A stretch of 64,000 bases of DNA, from NCBI RefSeq assembly GCF_008152325.1, contig NZ_CP042243.1, positions 501,026 to 565,025 of the forward strand. Direction: 5' to 3'. Origin of the DNA: Crassaminicella thermophila. Its GTDB lineage: Bacteria; Bacillota; Clostridia; Peptostreptococcales; Thermotaleaceae. How positions within the stretch are numbered: the first letter of the stretch is position 1; every line of letters begins with the position of its first letter. Positions 1 to 8,756 of this stretch are shown piece by piece. The notes under the pieces were generated by a model. It saw only the letters and a list, made by a program, of their open reading frames with translations, ran no database searches and was not told where the DNA came from. A program made the position numbers and the translations under genes.

Positions 1-426
1 GTGCAGATAGATCAATATCCTTGTAGAGCAGAAGAAGGACTAAAAAACTATATTGATCTTACAAAGGACAATGCAGCCTTTGCAAAACAGAAGGCAATGG
101 AAGGTATTGCAAGAATAGTAAGTCAAGGAAACCAACTAGCAGCCATTCAGAATGGAGGAAATCCTATAGCTGATCAAGCAGAGGAAAATGCATATAATCT
201 ATTTGATAAAGAGTTTAATTTTGACTTAATTCCAAAAAGTAGACCAAAAATTGATTTTATAGGTGGAAAAGTAGATATAAAGTTTATTGAAGGAAAGGTA
301 AAGCCTCAAGTAAAAGTGAACAAGCCTATAATAAATTATACAGTAGGGAAATTTGAAATCTATTTGAGACAAAAAAACAGCATAAACATTGAATATGTAG
401 GAAAAAAGTTCAACCAGCTTGGTTGA
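1..426 (+). CDS. DUF6470 family protein, C-terminal part (cut by window start)
   Basis: The reading frame is open from the first base, so the true start lies upstream; the GTG at base 1 is probably an internal codon. The 141 visible residues contain the motif GIARI near residue 36 and a C-terminal beta-rich tail with repeated (K/V)xxF/I-G-K strands (residues 80-135). This resembles the C-terminal half of DUF6470 (YviE-like) proteins, which lie directly upstream of fliW in many Firmicutes flagellar loci. Position is the second support: fliW and csrA follow in the same direction, with the fliW start 26 bases past this stop. Biochemical function is unknown. Family call is from recall of sequence and neighbourhood, not from a search. 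Confidence 0.75.
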   Translation: MQIDQYPCRAEEGLKNYIDLTKDNAAFAKQKAMEGIARIVSQGNQLAAIQNGGNPIADQAEENAYNLFDKEFNFDLIPKSRPKIDFIGGKVDIKFIEGKVKPQVKVNKPIINYTVGKFEIYLRQKNSINIEYVGKKFNQLG

Positions 427-452
427 ACTTTAAGATTAAAGGGGGTATTTTT

Positions 453-887
453 GTGATTTTAAATACTAAGCATTTTGGAAAAATTGAAATCGATGAAGAA
501 AAAATTATTACATTTGAAGAAGGCTTGCTTGGCTTTGAAGCTATAAAAAAATATACAGTTATTATGAATCCAGATAAAGAAGTTCCTTTTCATTGGTTAC
601 AAGCTGTAGAGGAACCAGATTTGGCATTTGTCATTACAAATCCATTCTTGTTTAAAAAGGATTATGATTTTTATATTCCGGAAAGAATTGTAGATGAATT
701 AGAGATTCAAAAGGAAGAAGATGTGATGATATTTAGCATTGCAGTAGTTCCAAAGGAATTAAAGAATATGACAATAAATTTAAGAGGACCTTTGATTATT
801 AATACAAACAATAAAAAGGGGAAACAAATTGTATTAGACACTGATAAGTATCCTTTAAAATACTACATATTTGAGGAAAATAGATAG
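453..887 (+). CDS. fliW: Flagellar assembly factor FliW
   Basis: FliW binds flagellin and CsrA in the cytoplasm. When flagellin is exported, freed FliW captures CsrA and relieves repression of flagellin translation. The 144-residue protein begins [13 protein letters not shown], has the family block FEEGLLGFE near residues 23-31, and has the usual length. An in-frame TTG at 423 would extend the frame, but AAAGGGGG at 438-445 places the start at GTG 453. It lies 11 bases ahead of csrA, so the pair is almost certainly co-transcribed. Flagellin, its partner, is the next transcription unit. Confidence 0.95.
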   Translation: MILNTKHFGKIEIDEEKIITFEEGLLGFEAIKKYTVIMNPDKEVPFHWLQAVEEPDLAFVITNPFLFKKDYDFYIPERIVDELEIQKEEDVMIFSIAVVPKELKNMTINLRGPLIINTNNKKGKQIVLDTDKYPLKYYIFEENR

Positions 888-898
888 GAGGGAGCAGC

Positions 899-1123
899 AT
901 GTTAATACTCAGCAGGAAAAAAGATGAAAGCATTATAATAGATAAAAAAATAGAAATAAAGATTATTGCTATTGAAGAAGGAAAAGTAAGATTAGGTATA
1001 TCTGCTCCTAAGGATATTGAGATTCATAGAAAAGAAGTGTATTTGGAAGTACAAAGAGAGAATAAAGAGGCTGCAGGGGGAAGTCTAAATCTTGAAGCAC
1101 TAGGGGATTTGTTAAAAAAATAG
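899..1123 (+). CDS. csrA: Carbon storage regulator CsrA
   Basis: This is a 74-residue RNA-binding translational repressor. It starts [14 protein letters not shown] and carries the CsrA core [21 protein letters not shown] with the conserved arginine at the dimer edge (residue 44). In Firmicutes its main target is the flagellin leader, and this is supported here by GGA-loop hairpins 250 bases downstream (1379-1450). A strong TAGGAGGGA ribosome site precedes ATG 899. The C-terminal tail (residues 60-74, [11 protein letters not shown]) is somewhat longer than in E. coli, as is common in Clostridia. Transcription ends at the hairpin at 1268-1296. Confidence 0.97.
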   Translation: MLILSRKKDESIIIDKKIEIKIIAIEEGKVRLGISAPKDIEIHRKEVYLEVQRENKEAAGGSLNLEALGDLLKK

Positions 1124-1267
1124 GGAAATATTTATCGAGGGTAATTAATTTTTAAAAGAAATATAAAAAGAACGGATATTCGCTTTATGGAGAAAAAAGA
1201 ATATGAAAATGAGAAGGAATTATTTAAATTAAAAGAAAGCTTAAGATTTGCAAGATAATAACTTTTG

Positions 1268-1296
1268 TAGTAGAGAAAAACTCTACTATTTTTTTT
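1268..1296 (+). terminator. Intrinsic terminator of the fliW-csrA operon
   Basis: Perfect 8-bp stem TAGTAGAG / CTCTACTA with an AAAAA loop, followed by eight T. It separates fliW-csrA from the flagellin promoter 30 bases further on. The 145 bases between the csrA stop and this hairpin hold only a 23-codon frame without a ribosome site. Confidence 0.9.
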
Positions 1297-1325
1297 ACAA
1301 AAACAGAAAAAATTATAAAAAAAAC

Positions 1326-1352
1326 TAAAGTAGAAAAAATACATGCCGATAA
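1326..1352 (+). promoter_or_regulatory. Sigma-D (sigma-28) promoter of flagellin
   Basis: TAAA at 1326-1329, a 15-base spacer, then GCCGATAA at 1345-1352. This matches the established Bacillus/Clostridium sigma-D consensus exactly. Transcription would start near 1359 and give a leader of about 98 bases. Confidence 0.93.
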
Positions 1353-1378
1353 TAATAGTACAAGCAAGTATTTATTCC

Positions 1379-1450
1379 TTACACAAGGGCCCAGTGTAAG
1401 ATAAAAAATTAAAAACTGGACAGGATGTCCACAAAAACATTCAGGGAGGA
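1379..1450 (+). promoter_or_regulatory. CsrA-responsive leader of flagellin mRNA (two hairpins plus Shine-Dalgarno)
   Basis: Two hairpins lie just before the gene. Stem TTACAC/GTGTAA (1379-1384, 1394-1399) has a loop with GGG. Stem TGGAC/GTCCA (1417-1421, 1427-1431) presents AGGAT in its loop, so the local sequence reads ACAGGATGT, close to the CsrA SELEX consensus. The ribosome site GGGAGGA (1444-1450) supplies a third GGA. Hairpins and GGA are seen directly; regulation by CsrA is inferred from the hag paradigm of Bacillus subtilis and from csrA lying next door. Confidence 0.75.
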
Positions 1451-1456
1451 ATGAAT

Positions 1457-3133
1457 ATGAGAATTAATCACAACTTAATGGCAATGAATACTCATCGTCA
1501 ATTGGGAATTGGTCAATTTAATGCAGCTAGATCAATGGAAAAATTATCATCAGGTTATAGAATTAATAGAGCTGGTGACGATGCAGCTGGTTTATCTATT
1601 AGTGAGAAAATGAGAGCACAAATAAGAGGACTTAATCAAGCTTCTAGAAATGCTCAGGATGGTATTTCTATGATCCAAACAGCAGAAGGTGCACTTCAAG
1701 AAACACATTCAATACTTCAAAGAATGAGAGAACTTGCAGTACAAGCAGCGAATGATACAAATGTAGAAATTGATAGAGAATCTATTCAGGGTGAAATTGA
1801 ACAATTAAAGAGTGAAATCGATAGAATAGCAGGTTCCACAGAATTCAATAAACAAACTTTATTAAAAGGTGATGGAAAAGTTAACTTAGATAGAACAACT
1901 TTAGTTACAAATTCTAAATTATCAGGTGGAAATACTGTATATACACAAGCTAAGCAGGTAAGTACAATGTCAGGTGGAGCTTCTGGTATTGCTGCGTCAG
2001 GAGCATATGCAGAATTTACGTTAAATGGAGAAAAAATTCGTATAGATATAGCAGCTGGAAATGCAGAAGGGAAAGCATCTGGTTCAATTTATAATGTAAC
2101 AGGTAATTCTGCTACAGTAAATGCAAAGGCAACTTGGGGTGGTACTAGTGGAAATAATGCTATAAAAGCTTATGCTGATGCGTTAGATCAAGTTATTGCA
2201 GCAAATGATAAATTAGCTGGAAATTATGATGCGAGAATTTCAGGAACAGCTCTTATTATAGAGGCTACTGCTACTGGTGATTTTAAAGGCGATGCAGGTA
2301 ATATAGCGGCTGCTGTATTTAGTGTTTCTGGTAATATTACAGAAGGTGGAGATGTATTAGGAAGTACTACAGATGTTCAAGCTATGAAAACTATTGAGCT
2401 AAGTGGAATAAGTGGATTAACTACATCTACTACGTTTTCTGACGATTTAAATGCATTAATAGGAAAAGGACTAACTATAAACGGTAAACAAATTGAATTT
2501 TACAATGCAAATGATGGTAAGTATGAAGGCGATGCTATTGGTGTAAATATAAGTGATGCTTATGCTGAGACTAACTCAACTTCAGGAGCGGCAGCTGTAG
2601 CTAAAGCAATTGCAGATCAAGTAGATATAGATGGAGTTGTATTATCAGCTAGTGGAACTAACCTTGTAGTAAAAGCAGAGGCTGGATTGGGAAAAGATGG
2701 AAACAATATTGAATTTACAGATGGTGGTGTACAAGAAGATTTCAAAGCTGAGTTCCAAATTGGAGCAAATCAATCACAGACTATGGAAATAAAAATAGGA
2801 GATATGCGTTCTGATGCACTTGGTATTAAAGATTTAGATTTGTCAACTAAAGAAGGAGCTCAAGCTGCTATTACAACCCTTGAAAGTGCAATTGCTAAAG
2901 TATCTACTCAAAGGTCAGAACTTGGTGCATTTCAAAATAGATTAGAGCATACAATCAAAAACTTAGATACATCTGCTGAAAATCTACAAGCATCTGAATC
3001 AAGAATCAGAGATGTAGACATGGCTAAAGAAATGATGGAATTCACTAAGAACAACATCCTACAACAAGCTGCTCAAGCGATGTTGGCTCAAGCTAACCAA
3101 GCACCTCAAGGAGTACTTCAATTATTGAGATAA
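1457..3133 (+). CDS. hag: Flagellin (filament subunit)
   Basis: Structural protein of the flagellar filament, exported by the flagellar type III apparatus. From ATG 1457 it is 558 residues. N-terminal D0/D1 begins [11 protein letters not shown] and contains [21 protein letters not shown]-terminal D1/D0 runs from about residue 433 and ends [12 protein letters not shown]. Residues about 170-430 form a large surface-exposed D2/D3 insert rich in Ser, Thr, Gly and Ala, so the protein is twice the length of B. subtilis Hag. An ATG at 1451 abuts the ribosome site GGGAGGA, so ATG 1457 (6-base spacing) is preferred. No cysteine was noticed. The nonulosonate cassette downstream implies O-glycosylation of the central domain (inference). 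Confidence 0.97.
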   Translation: MRINHNLMAMNTHRQLGIGQFNAARSMEKLSSGYRINRAGDDAAGLSISEKMRAQIRGLNQASRNAQDGISMIQTAEGALQETHSILQRMRELAVQAANDTNVEIDRESIQGEIEQLKSEIDRIAGSTEFNKQTLLKGDGKVNLDRTTLVTNSKLSGGNTVYTQAKQVSTMSGGASGIAASGAYAEFTLNGEKIRIDIAAGNAEGKASGSIYNVTGNSATVNAKATWGGTSGNNAIKAYADALDQVIAANDKLAGNYDARISGTALIIEATATGDFKGDAGNIAAAVFSVSGNITEGGDVLGSTTDVQAMKTIELSGISGLTTSTTFSDDLNALIGKGLTINGKQIEFYNANDGKYEGDAIGVNISDAYAETNSTSGAAAVAKAIADQVDIDGVVLSASGTNLVVKAEAGLGKDGNNIEFTDGGVQEDFKAEFQIGANQSQTMEIKIGDMRSDALGIKDLDLSTKEGAQAAITTLESAIAKVSTQRSELGAFQNRLEHTIKNLDTSAENLQASESRIRDVDMAKEMMEFTKNNILQQAAQAMLAQANQAPQGVLQLLR

Positions 3134-3140
3134 TAGTAAA

Positions 3141-3170
3141 AATAGCGAAGAAATTTCTTCGCTATTTTTA
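3141..3170 (+). terminator. Flagellin terminator
   Basis: Near-perfect palindrome AATAGCGAAGAAA / TTTCTTCGCTATT followed by TTT, starting 8 bases after the flagellin stop. Confidence 0.88.
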
Positions 3171-3192
3171 GGTTCAACGGCAATATAGTTAG

Positions 3193-3228
3193 GGTAGACA
3201 TTTTTTATAGAATGTCTGCCTCTTTTAT
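3193..3228 (+). terminator. Second hairpin, likely back-up terminator
   Basis: Stem GGTAGACATT / AATGTCTGCC (one G-T pair) with an 8-base loop, followed by a T-rich run. It adds insulation between the very strongly expressed flagellin gene and the glycosylation run. Confidence 0.6.
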
Positions 3229-3256
3229 TATCTATTTATAGCTAATCATTTTTCCC

Positions 3257-3284
3257 TAAATAAAAACAAATTTATTGCCGATAA
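3257..3284 (+). promoter_or_regulatory. Sigma-D promoter of the flagellin-glycosylation run
   Basis: TAAA at 3257-3260, a 16-base spacer, then GCCGATAA at 3277-3284. It lies 57 bases ahead of the next start codon. It ties the nonulosonate cassette to the motility regulon. Confidence 0.85.
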
Positions 3285-3340
3285 ACATTAATAATAAATG
3301 CAAATAAGAAAAGTATAATACGAAATATGGAGGAGTCTGT

Positions 3341-3964
3341 ATGATTGTTAAAATCTTAAATAAAGAAATAAAGTTAAGCAATAAAGTTGAGTCAGTGGAA
3401 GAAATATTTAAAATAATTAAAGAATCATTAGTAAGTACCAGTTATTTTTTTAGTCATATGAGAATTGATGGAAAAGATGTATATGAAAATCATGAAATTT
3501 ATTTAAAGAAGAACATAGATAAAATTAATATGGTTGAAGTAGAAGTAAAGACGATAGAAGGATTTACTGTAGAGGTTGCACTATCTATTTATGAATATTT
3601 AGAAAGAGCTATACCTGAAATAGAGATATTAGCAAAAGAATTTTATAGTAATGATAGTCAAGGTATATGGACTAAGTTTAATCAGTTTTTAGAAGGAATG
3701 ACATGGATACAGCAGGCTATAGCAAGTATTGATAACTATAAAATAAAAAAGGAAGTAGAGTTTTACAAGCAGTGGAATGAAGTTGTGGCAATTTTTCTTA
3801 AAGTCAATGAAGAACTTTTGAATATACAAGAAGGCATCAATAATGGAGATTTAATTATTATAGCTGATTTATTAAGTTATGAAATAATACCTATTCTTGA
3901 ATCTATGAAATTAAAATTAAGTAATATTTTTGGTAATGGAGTGAGGACAAATGCTATTAATTGA
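3341..3964 (+). CDS. Unknown protein at the head of the flagellin-glycosylation run
   Basis: 207 residues, no signal peptide or membrane segment. Residues 1-70 look like a small alpha/beta unit (strand MIVKILNKEIKL, then a possible GKDVYE strand). The rest is predicted mostly helical, with acidic amphipathic segments and a central FLEGMTWIQQAIASID stretch. I do not recognise a named family. It follows a sigma-D promoter and overlaps the MAF gene by 14 bases, so translational coupling to the glycosyltransferase is likely. A role in flagellin modification or in handling flagellin before export is an inference from position only. Start ATG 3341 has GGAGG at 3330-3334. Confidence 0.85.
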   Translation: MIVKILNKEIKLSNKVESVEEIFKIIKESLVSTSYFFSHMRIDGKDVYENHEIYLKKNIDKINMVEVEVKTIEGFTVEVALSIYEYLERAIPEIEILAKEFYSNDSQGIWTKFNQFLEGMTWIQQAIASIDNYKIKKEVEFYKQWNEVVAIFLKVNEELLNIQEGINNGDLIIIADLLSYEIIPILESMKLKLSNIFGNGVRTNAIN

Positions 3965-6548
3965 TAATATAAATATTTTGAAAACTAAGTATAAAGATGT
4001 ATGGGAAATATTGAAAAGAGTAGAGGAAAATATAGAAAAAAGTACATTCAAATTAGAAAATACAAAGAAAAATATACCTACTTTAGTATTTAATAATCAA
4101 GAAAAATCTCTCTATATTCACAGCAAATATGATCCTATAAGAGAAGCAGAAGTTTTTATTGACAAATTTAAAAATATATCAGATTATAAGCATGTAGTTT
4201 TTTATGGTGTTGGATTAGGATATCATATAGATGTTTTTACAAAAAAATATCCTAATATTGCATTTTCTATATATGAACCAAAGCCTGAAATATTATATTA
4301 TTATTTAGAAAATAGAAACTTAAAGGGTTTGAATGTTAAAAAACTAAATAGTATTTATGTACAAAGCAATATAAATGATACAGGTAGGTGTGTGGAAAAG
4401 TTTGTAAAGAGTATAAAAGAAGAAGTACTTTTTATAATCTTACCAAGTTATGAAAGGATATTTAAACAGGAGTATTTGACTTTTATAGATTTATTTAAAA
4501 AATATGTATCTAATAGAAGAAGTACGCTTAATGTCAATGCAGCTTATGAAAAAAGATGGATCATCAATAGCATTATTAATTTTAAAGAAACTATAAATAC
4601 ACCAAATATTATCCACCAGAAGAGATTATGCTTTAAAGATAAACCAGTACTCTTAGTATCAGCAGGGCCTTCTCTTGAAGATGAAATACAAAATATAAGA
4701 TATATCAAAGAAAATGGATTAGCGTATATTTTTTCTGTTGGTTCTGCTATTAATGCGTTAATTGCTCATGGAATATATCCAGATGCAATGACAACTTATG
4801 ACCCAACCCACTTAAACCAAAAAGTATTTGAAAAAGTTATAGAACAAGGAATAGACACAATTCCTTTAATATTTGGAAGTAGTGTTGGATTTGAAACATT
4901 GCAAAAATATAAAGGTCCGAAAATGCATATGATTACTAGCCAGGATACAGTTGCTAATTATTATCTTCGATTAAAGGAAAATAGTGGATTGGAAAAAGTC
5001 AACGATGCACCTTCTATTGCAGTGGTAACTTTTCAATTATTAAAAAAATTAGGTGTAAGTAAAGTCATATTGGTAGGGCAAAACCTTGCATACAGAAATA
5101 AGAAATTTTATGCAGAAAGTATTAAATATGATCATGGTTCTTTTGAAGTGACCGAAAATGAAATGGAGAACTTAATAAAAGTCAAAAATGTTTATGGAGA
5201 TGAAGTATATACAAGTGATGCCTTAAATAGGATGAGAAAGCAGCTTGAAATGTATATAAACTTATATGATGTAGAAGTAATTAATACTACTAAAGATGGA
5301 GCTGCGATTGAAGGAACGGTATTTAAACAGCTAGATGAAGTGATAGATGAAGTGTTAAAAGAAAAAGTAGTAGAAAAAGATTGGTTTGTATGTAGCAAAG
5401 CAGAATATGATATGCAGTATTTGAAAAAGAAATATGAATTAATGGATAAAGAGTTTGAGCAAATAAAAGATATAAACAAAAAGCTTGTTAATATTTTTAG
5501 AAAATTAGACAAACTCAAAGAAAATAGAGACAGAAAAGGGATTAATAAGATATTACCTAAATTTGATAAGTTATTTAAAAGCTATCAAAATAATAAATTC
5601 TTTGAGGTATTTATTAGACCTATGAATAGAGTGCAGTATGAATTGCTTTTAAGCAAAGTACCAAACATTAGAATGCAGAAAGATGAAATAGGTAAAGCGG
5701 ATATGATTATCGAGGAGTTTGGGAAATTTATATATGGCTGTCAAAAGGATATACAAATGATTTTACCTATTGTTCAAAACATACATTCTGAAATAAAGAA
5801 TTTATTGGATGAGGAAGAATCAAGTGACGAAAAGGTAAAAAAAGATAGAAGCATAATAGCTATTATCCCTGCTAGGGGAGGATCTAAAGGAATTAAAAAT
5901 AAAAATATCAAATACTTAATAGATAAGCCTTTAATAAGTTATACGATTGAAGCAGCAAAAAAAAGTAAGTATATAGATAGAATAGTTGTAACTACAGATG
6001 ATATAGAGATAAAAAAAGTGAGTGAACAATTTGGTGTAGAAGTACCTTTTATAAGACCAAAGGAATTAGCTCAAGATGACACGCCTGGAATTGAACCAAT
6101 TATTCATGCAGTAAAATGGTTGGAAGACAATGAAGGATACAGAGCAGATTATGTGATTAATCTTCAACCAACATCACCATTGAGAACGAGCGAAGATATA
6201 GACCAGGCTGTAGAAAAATTATTAAATAGTAATTCAATATCACTAGTTAGCGTATGTGAGAGTAGTGAACATCCTTACTGGATGAAAAAAATTGAAAATG
6301 GAATAATGCAGTCATTTTTAGAAGTAGATATTAAAAATAAAAACTATAGAAGACAAGATTTACCTAAAGTATATAGCTTAAATGGTGCTATATATATGTC
6401 TACGACAGAAAATCTAGTATCAAATAAATCATTCTATAGTGAAAACACGCTTCCGTATATAATGCCTAAAGAGAGATCGATCGATATAGATGATATGATA
6501 GATTTTAAATTAGCGGAATTAACCTTAAGGGGAGAAATAAATGATTAA
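3951..6548 (+). CDS. Fusion: motility-associated (MAF) glycosyltransferase + CMP-nonulosonate synthetase
   Basis: 865 residues in one uninterrupted frame. Residues about 1-220 form the MAF N-terminal domain. Residues about 225-420 hold the DUF115/MptE-like core with LLVSAGPSLEDEI, DAMTTYDP and LVGQNLAY. Residues 420-625 are a helical linker. Residues 635-865 are a complete NeuA/LegF/PseF cytidylyltransferase beginning IIAIIPARGGSKGIKNKN, with LQPTSPLRTSEDI and a late LNGAIY block. MAF proteins are the presumed transferases of pseudaminic or legionaminic acid to flagellin Ser/Thr, and the C-terminal domain makes the CMP-sugar they use. Fusion joins donor synthesis to transfer. The stop overlaps the synthase gene by 8 bases. 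No separate legF is seen in the run, which supports the fused domain being the working enzyme. Confidence 0.92.
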   Translation: MLLIDNINILKTKYKDVWEILKRVEENIEKSTFKLENTKKNIPTLVFNNQEKSLYIHSKYDPIREAEVFIDKFKNISDYKHVVFYGVGLGYHIDVFTKKYPNIAFSIYEPKPEILYYYLENRNLKGLNVKKLNSIYVQSNINDTGRCVEKFVKSIKEEVLFIILPSYERIFKQEYLTFIDLFKKYVSNRRSTLNVNAAYEKRWIINSIINFKETINTPNIIHQKRLCFKDKPVLLVSAGPSLEDEIQNIRYIKENGLAYIFSVGSAINALIAHGIYPDAMTTYDPTHLNQKVFEKVIEQGIDTIPLIFGSSVGFETLQKYKGPKMHMITSQDTVANYYLRLKENSGLEKVNDAPSIAVVTFQLLKKLGVSKVILVGQNLAYRNKKFYAESIKYDHGSFEVTENEMENLIKVKNVYGDEVYTSDALNRMRKQLEMYINLYDVEVINTTKDGAAIEGTVFKQLDEVIDEVLKEKVVEKDWFVCSKAEYDMQYLKKKYELMDKEFEQIKDINKKLVNIFRKLDKLKENRDRKGINKILPKFDKLFKSYQNNKFFEVFIRPMNRVQYELLLSKVPNIRMQKDEIGKADMIIEEFGKFIYGCQKDIQMILPIVQNIHSEIKNLLDEEESSDEKVKKDRSIIAIIPARGGSKGIKNKNIKYLIDKPLISYTIEAAKKSKYIDRIVVTTDDIEIKKVSEQFGVEVPFIRPKELAQDDTPGIEPIIHAVKWLEDNEGYRADYVINLQPTSPLRTSEDIDQAVEKLLNSNSISLVSVCESSEHPYWMKKIENGIMQSFLEVDIKNKNYRRQDLPKVYSLNGAIYMSTTENLVSNKSFYSENTLPYIMPKERSIDIDDMIDFKLAELTLRGEIND

Positions 6549-7587
6549 AACATATAATAGGGTGATAGATGATGGACATAAAACATTTATTATAGCTGAA
6601 GCTGGTGTTAATCATAATGGAGATATAAATTTAGCAAAAAAGCTGATAGATGCAGCTGTAGATGCTGGAGCAGATGCAGTTAAGTTTCAAACTTTTAAAG
6701 CTGAGAAGATTGTTATTAAAAAAGCAGAAAAAGCAGAATATCAAAAGATAACAACTAATAATGATGAATCCCAATTTCATATGTTGAAAAAATTGGAATT
6801 ATCCTATGAAGATCATGTTCAATTATATAATTATTGTAGGAAAAAAAATATTATGTTTTTATCGACACCATTTGATATGGATAGTGTAGATTTATTAGAA
6901 AAGATAGGAATAGAAGTTTATAAGATTAGTTCTGGCGATATTACAAATATGCCATTGCTAAAATATATAGCAAGTAAAAATAAACCCATAATATTATCAA
7001 CGGGTATGTCAAATTTAGGGGAAATTGAAGAGGCTATAGAATGGATAAAAGGAGCTGGGAATGAAAAAATAATCTTATTACACTGTACGACAAACTATCC
7101 TACGGAATATAAAGATGTAAATTTAAGAGCTATGAATACAATGAAAGAAGCTTTTAAATTACCTGTAGGGTATTCTGATCATACTTTAGGAATTGAAGTA
7201 CCTATTGCAGCTGTAGCTATGGGAGCATGTGTTATTGAAAAACATTTTACATTAGATAAGCAAATGAAGGGGCCGGATCACAAGGCTTCTCTTGAACCAA
7301 AAGAATTAAAAAAGATGGTAAGAACAATTAGAAATATTGAAATTTGTTTGGGTAATGGGATAAAAAAATGTATCGAAAATGAATTAGAAAATAGATTAAT
7401 TGGCAGAAAAAGCATAGTTGCAGCTCATGATATAAAGAAAGGTGAAGTATTGAAACTGGAATCAATTGATTTTAAAAGACCAGGAAGTGGAATTGAACCT
7501 AAATACTACATGAACTTAATTGAAAAAAAAATAACTAGAGATATAAAAGAAGATGAAATCATTAGGTGGAATGATATATATGAGTAA
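6541..7587 (+). CDS. legI: Nonulosonic acid synthase (NeuB/LegI/PseI family)
   Basis: 348 residues, full length for the family. Residues 18-60 carry AEAGVNHNGDINLAKKLID and AVKFQTFKAEKIV, the TIM-barrel PEP-binding start. GYSDHT lies near residue 216 and IEKHFTLDK near 236. A C-terminal SAF antifreeze-like domain (residues about 288-348) starts GRKSIVAAHDIKKGE. The enzyme condenses phosphoenolpyruvate with a 6-deoxy diacetamido hexose (or ManNAc) to form the nine-carbon sugar acid. The surrounding LegB, LegC and LegG genes point to legionaminic acid rather than sialic acid. Ribosome site AAGGGGAG precedes ATG 6541. Confidence 0.93.
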   Translation: MIKTYNRVIDDGHKTFIIAEAGVNHNGDINLAKKLIDAAVDAGADAVKFQTFKAEKIVIKKAEKAEYQKITTNNDESQFHMLKKLELSYEDHVQLYNYCRKKNIMFLSTPFDMDSVDLLEKIGIEVYKISSGDITNMPLLKYIASKNKPIILSTGMSNLGEIEEAIEWIKGAGNEKIILLHCTTNYPTEYKDVNLRAMNTMKEAFKLPVGYSDHTLGIEVPIAAVAMGACVIEKHFTLDKQMKGPDHKASLEPKELKKMVRTIRNIEICLGNGIKKCIENELENRLIGRKSIVAAHDIKKGEVLKLESIDFKRPGSGIEPKYYMNLIEKKITRDIKEDEIIRWNDIYE

Positions 7588-8740
7588 GAAAATTGGAGTT
7601 GTAACAACATCAAGAGCAGATTATGGATTGTTATATCCTATAATGAAAGAAATACAAGTATCGAAGCAGCTTAGTTTAAAAATAATTGCTACAGGAATGC
7701 ATTTGTTACCTCAATACGGATATACGATAAACAATATTAAAAGTGATTTTAAAGATGTTGATGAAATAGATATGTATTTAGGAAATCCAGAACAGTATAG
7801 TTTAGTAAAAAGTATAGGTGTAGGTTTTATATCTTTTGCAGAATATCTCAAGTATAAAAAAATGGACATGATTATTATTTTAGGAGATCGTAGTGAGTTA
7901 ATTGTACCAGCATATAGTGCAATGTTGTGTGGAATTCCAATTGCACATATATTTGGTGGAGATAATATTGATAAATATGTTACTTATGATAATAACATAA
8001 GACACTCTATTACTAAAATTGCAAGTATTCATTTTACAGCGATAAGAGAGCATAGTGAAAGAATTAGAAAACTAGGGGAAGAAGAATGGAGAATCCATCA
8101 AATTGGTTCTCCTGCCTTAGACTATATAAAAAAGTGTAATTATATTACTAAAGAGGAATTGCAAAAAAAATTTAAACGGATAGATTTTAGTAAACCGTAT
8201 TGTGTACTAACTTTTCATCCTGTACATACTGAAGTTAATGATATATCTACTCAAATAAAAAATATAATTGAAGCAATAAATACATTTAACTTACAAGTTA
8301 TTGCAACATATCCTAATAATGATGTAGGGAGTAAAATTATTATTGATTATTTAAAAAAAGAATCAAATAAAAATGATAAGTTTGTATTAACTAATAGTTT
8401 ATTGCAAGAAGAGTATTATTCCTTATTAAGATATAGTAGATTAATGCTAGGAAATTCATCTAGTGGTGTACTAGAATCTACTTCTTTTAGAATACCATCT
8501 ATAAACATTGGAAGTAGACAAAGGGGAAGGATAAAAGGAGACAATGTTATTGATACGGATTACTCAGTAAACCAAATAGAAAATGCTATTGAAAAATCTT
8601 TGAATAATAAAAAATTTATAAAATTATGTAAAAATAGCATCAACCCTTATGGAGATGGAAATGCATCAAAAAAATTAGTAGAAGTATTGGAGAATATTGG
8701 GGATTACAATAAATTGATCTATAAAAGAATTACTTATTAA
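7580..8740 (+). CDS. legG: Hydrolysing NDP-sugar 2-epimerase (NeuC/LegG family)
   Basis: 387 residues from ATG 7580. The frame is open from an earlier ATG at 7553, but AGGTGG at 7564-7569 favours 7580, which overlaps the synthase stop by 8 bases. The N terminus MSKKIGVVTTSRADYGLL is typical of NeuC/LegG. IILGDRSELI and IPIAHIFGGD form the central block, and LGNSSSGVLE is the C-terminal nucleotide-binding loop. The family inverts C2 and releases the NDP group to give the free hexose for the synthase. In the legionaminic route this yields 2,4-diacetamido-2,4,6-trideoxymannose. Confidence 0.92.
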   Translation: MSKKIGVVTTSRADYGLLYPIMKEIQVSKQLSLKIIATGMHLLPQYGYTINNIKSDFKDVDEIDMYLGNPEQYSLVKSIGVGFISFAEYLKYKKMDMIIILGDRSELIVPAYSAMLCGIPIAHIFGGDNIDKYVTYDNNIRHSITKIASIHFTAIREHSERIRKLGEEEWRIHQIGSPALDYIKKCNYITKEELQKKFKRIDFSKPYCVLTFHPVHTEVNDISTQIKNIIEAINTFNLQVIATYPNNDVGSKIIIDYLKKESNKNDKFVLTNSLLQEEYYSLLRYSRLMLGNSSSGVLESTSFRIPSINIGSRQRGRIKGDNVIDTDYSVNQIENAIEKSLNNKKFIKLCKNSINPYGDGNASKKLVEVLENIGDYNKLIYKRITY

Positions 8741-8756
8741 AGGAGAGAAACACTTT

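Noticed and set aside
1187-1258. 23-codon frame MEKKEYENEKELFKLKESLR on plus strand
   Set aside because: Plausible composition but no ribosome site and no known match; not strong enough to list as a gene.
1132-1344. 70-codon minus-strand frame after csrA
   Set aside because: Low-complexity Phe/Tyr/Ser translation of an AT-rich non-coding stretch, overlaps a terminator and the sigma-D promoter, no ribosome site.
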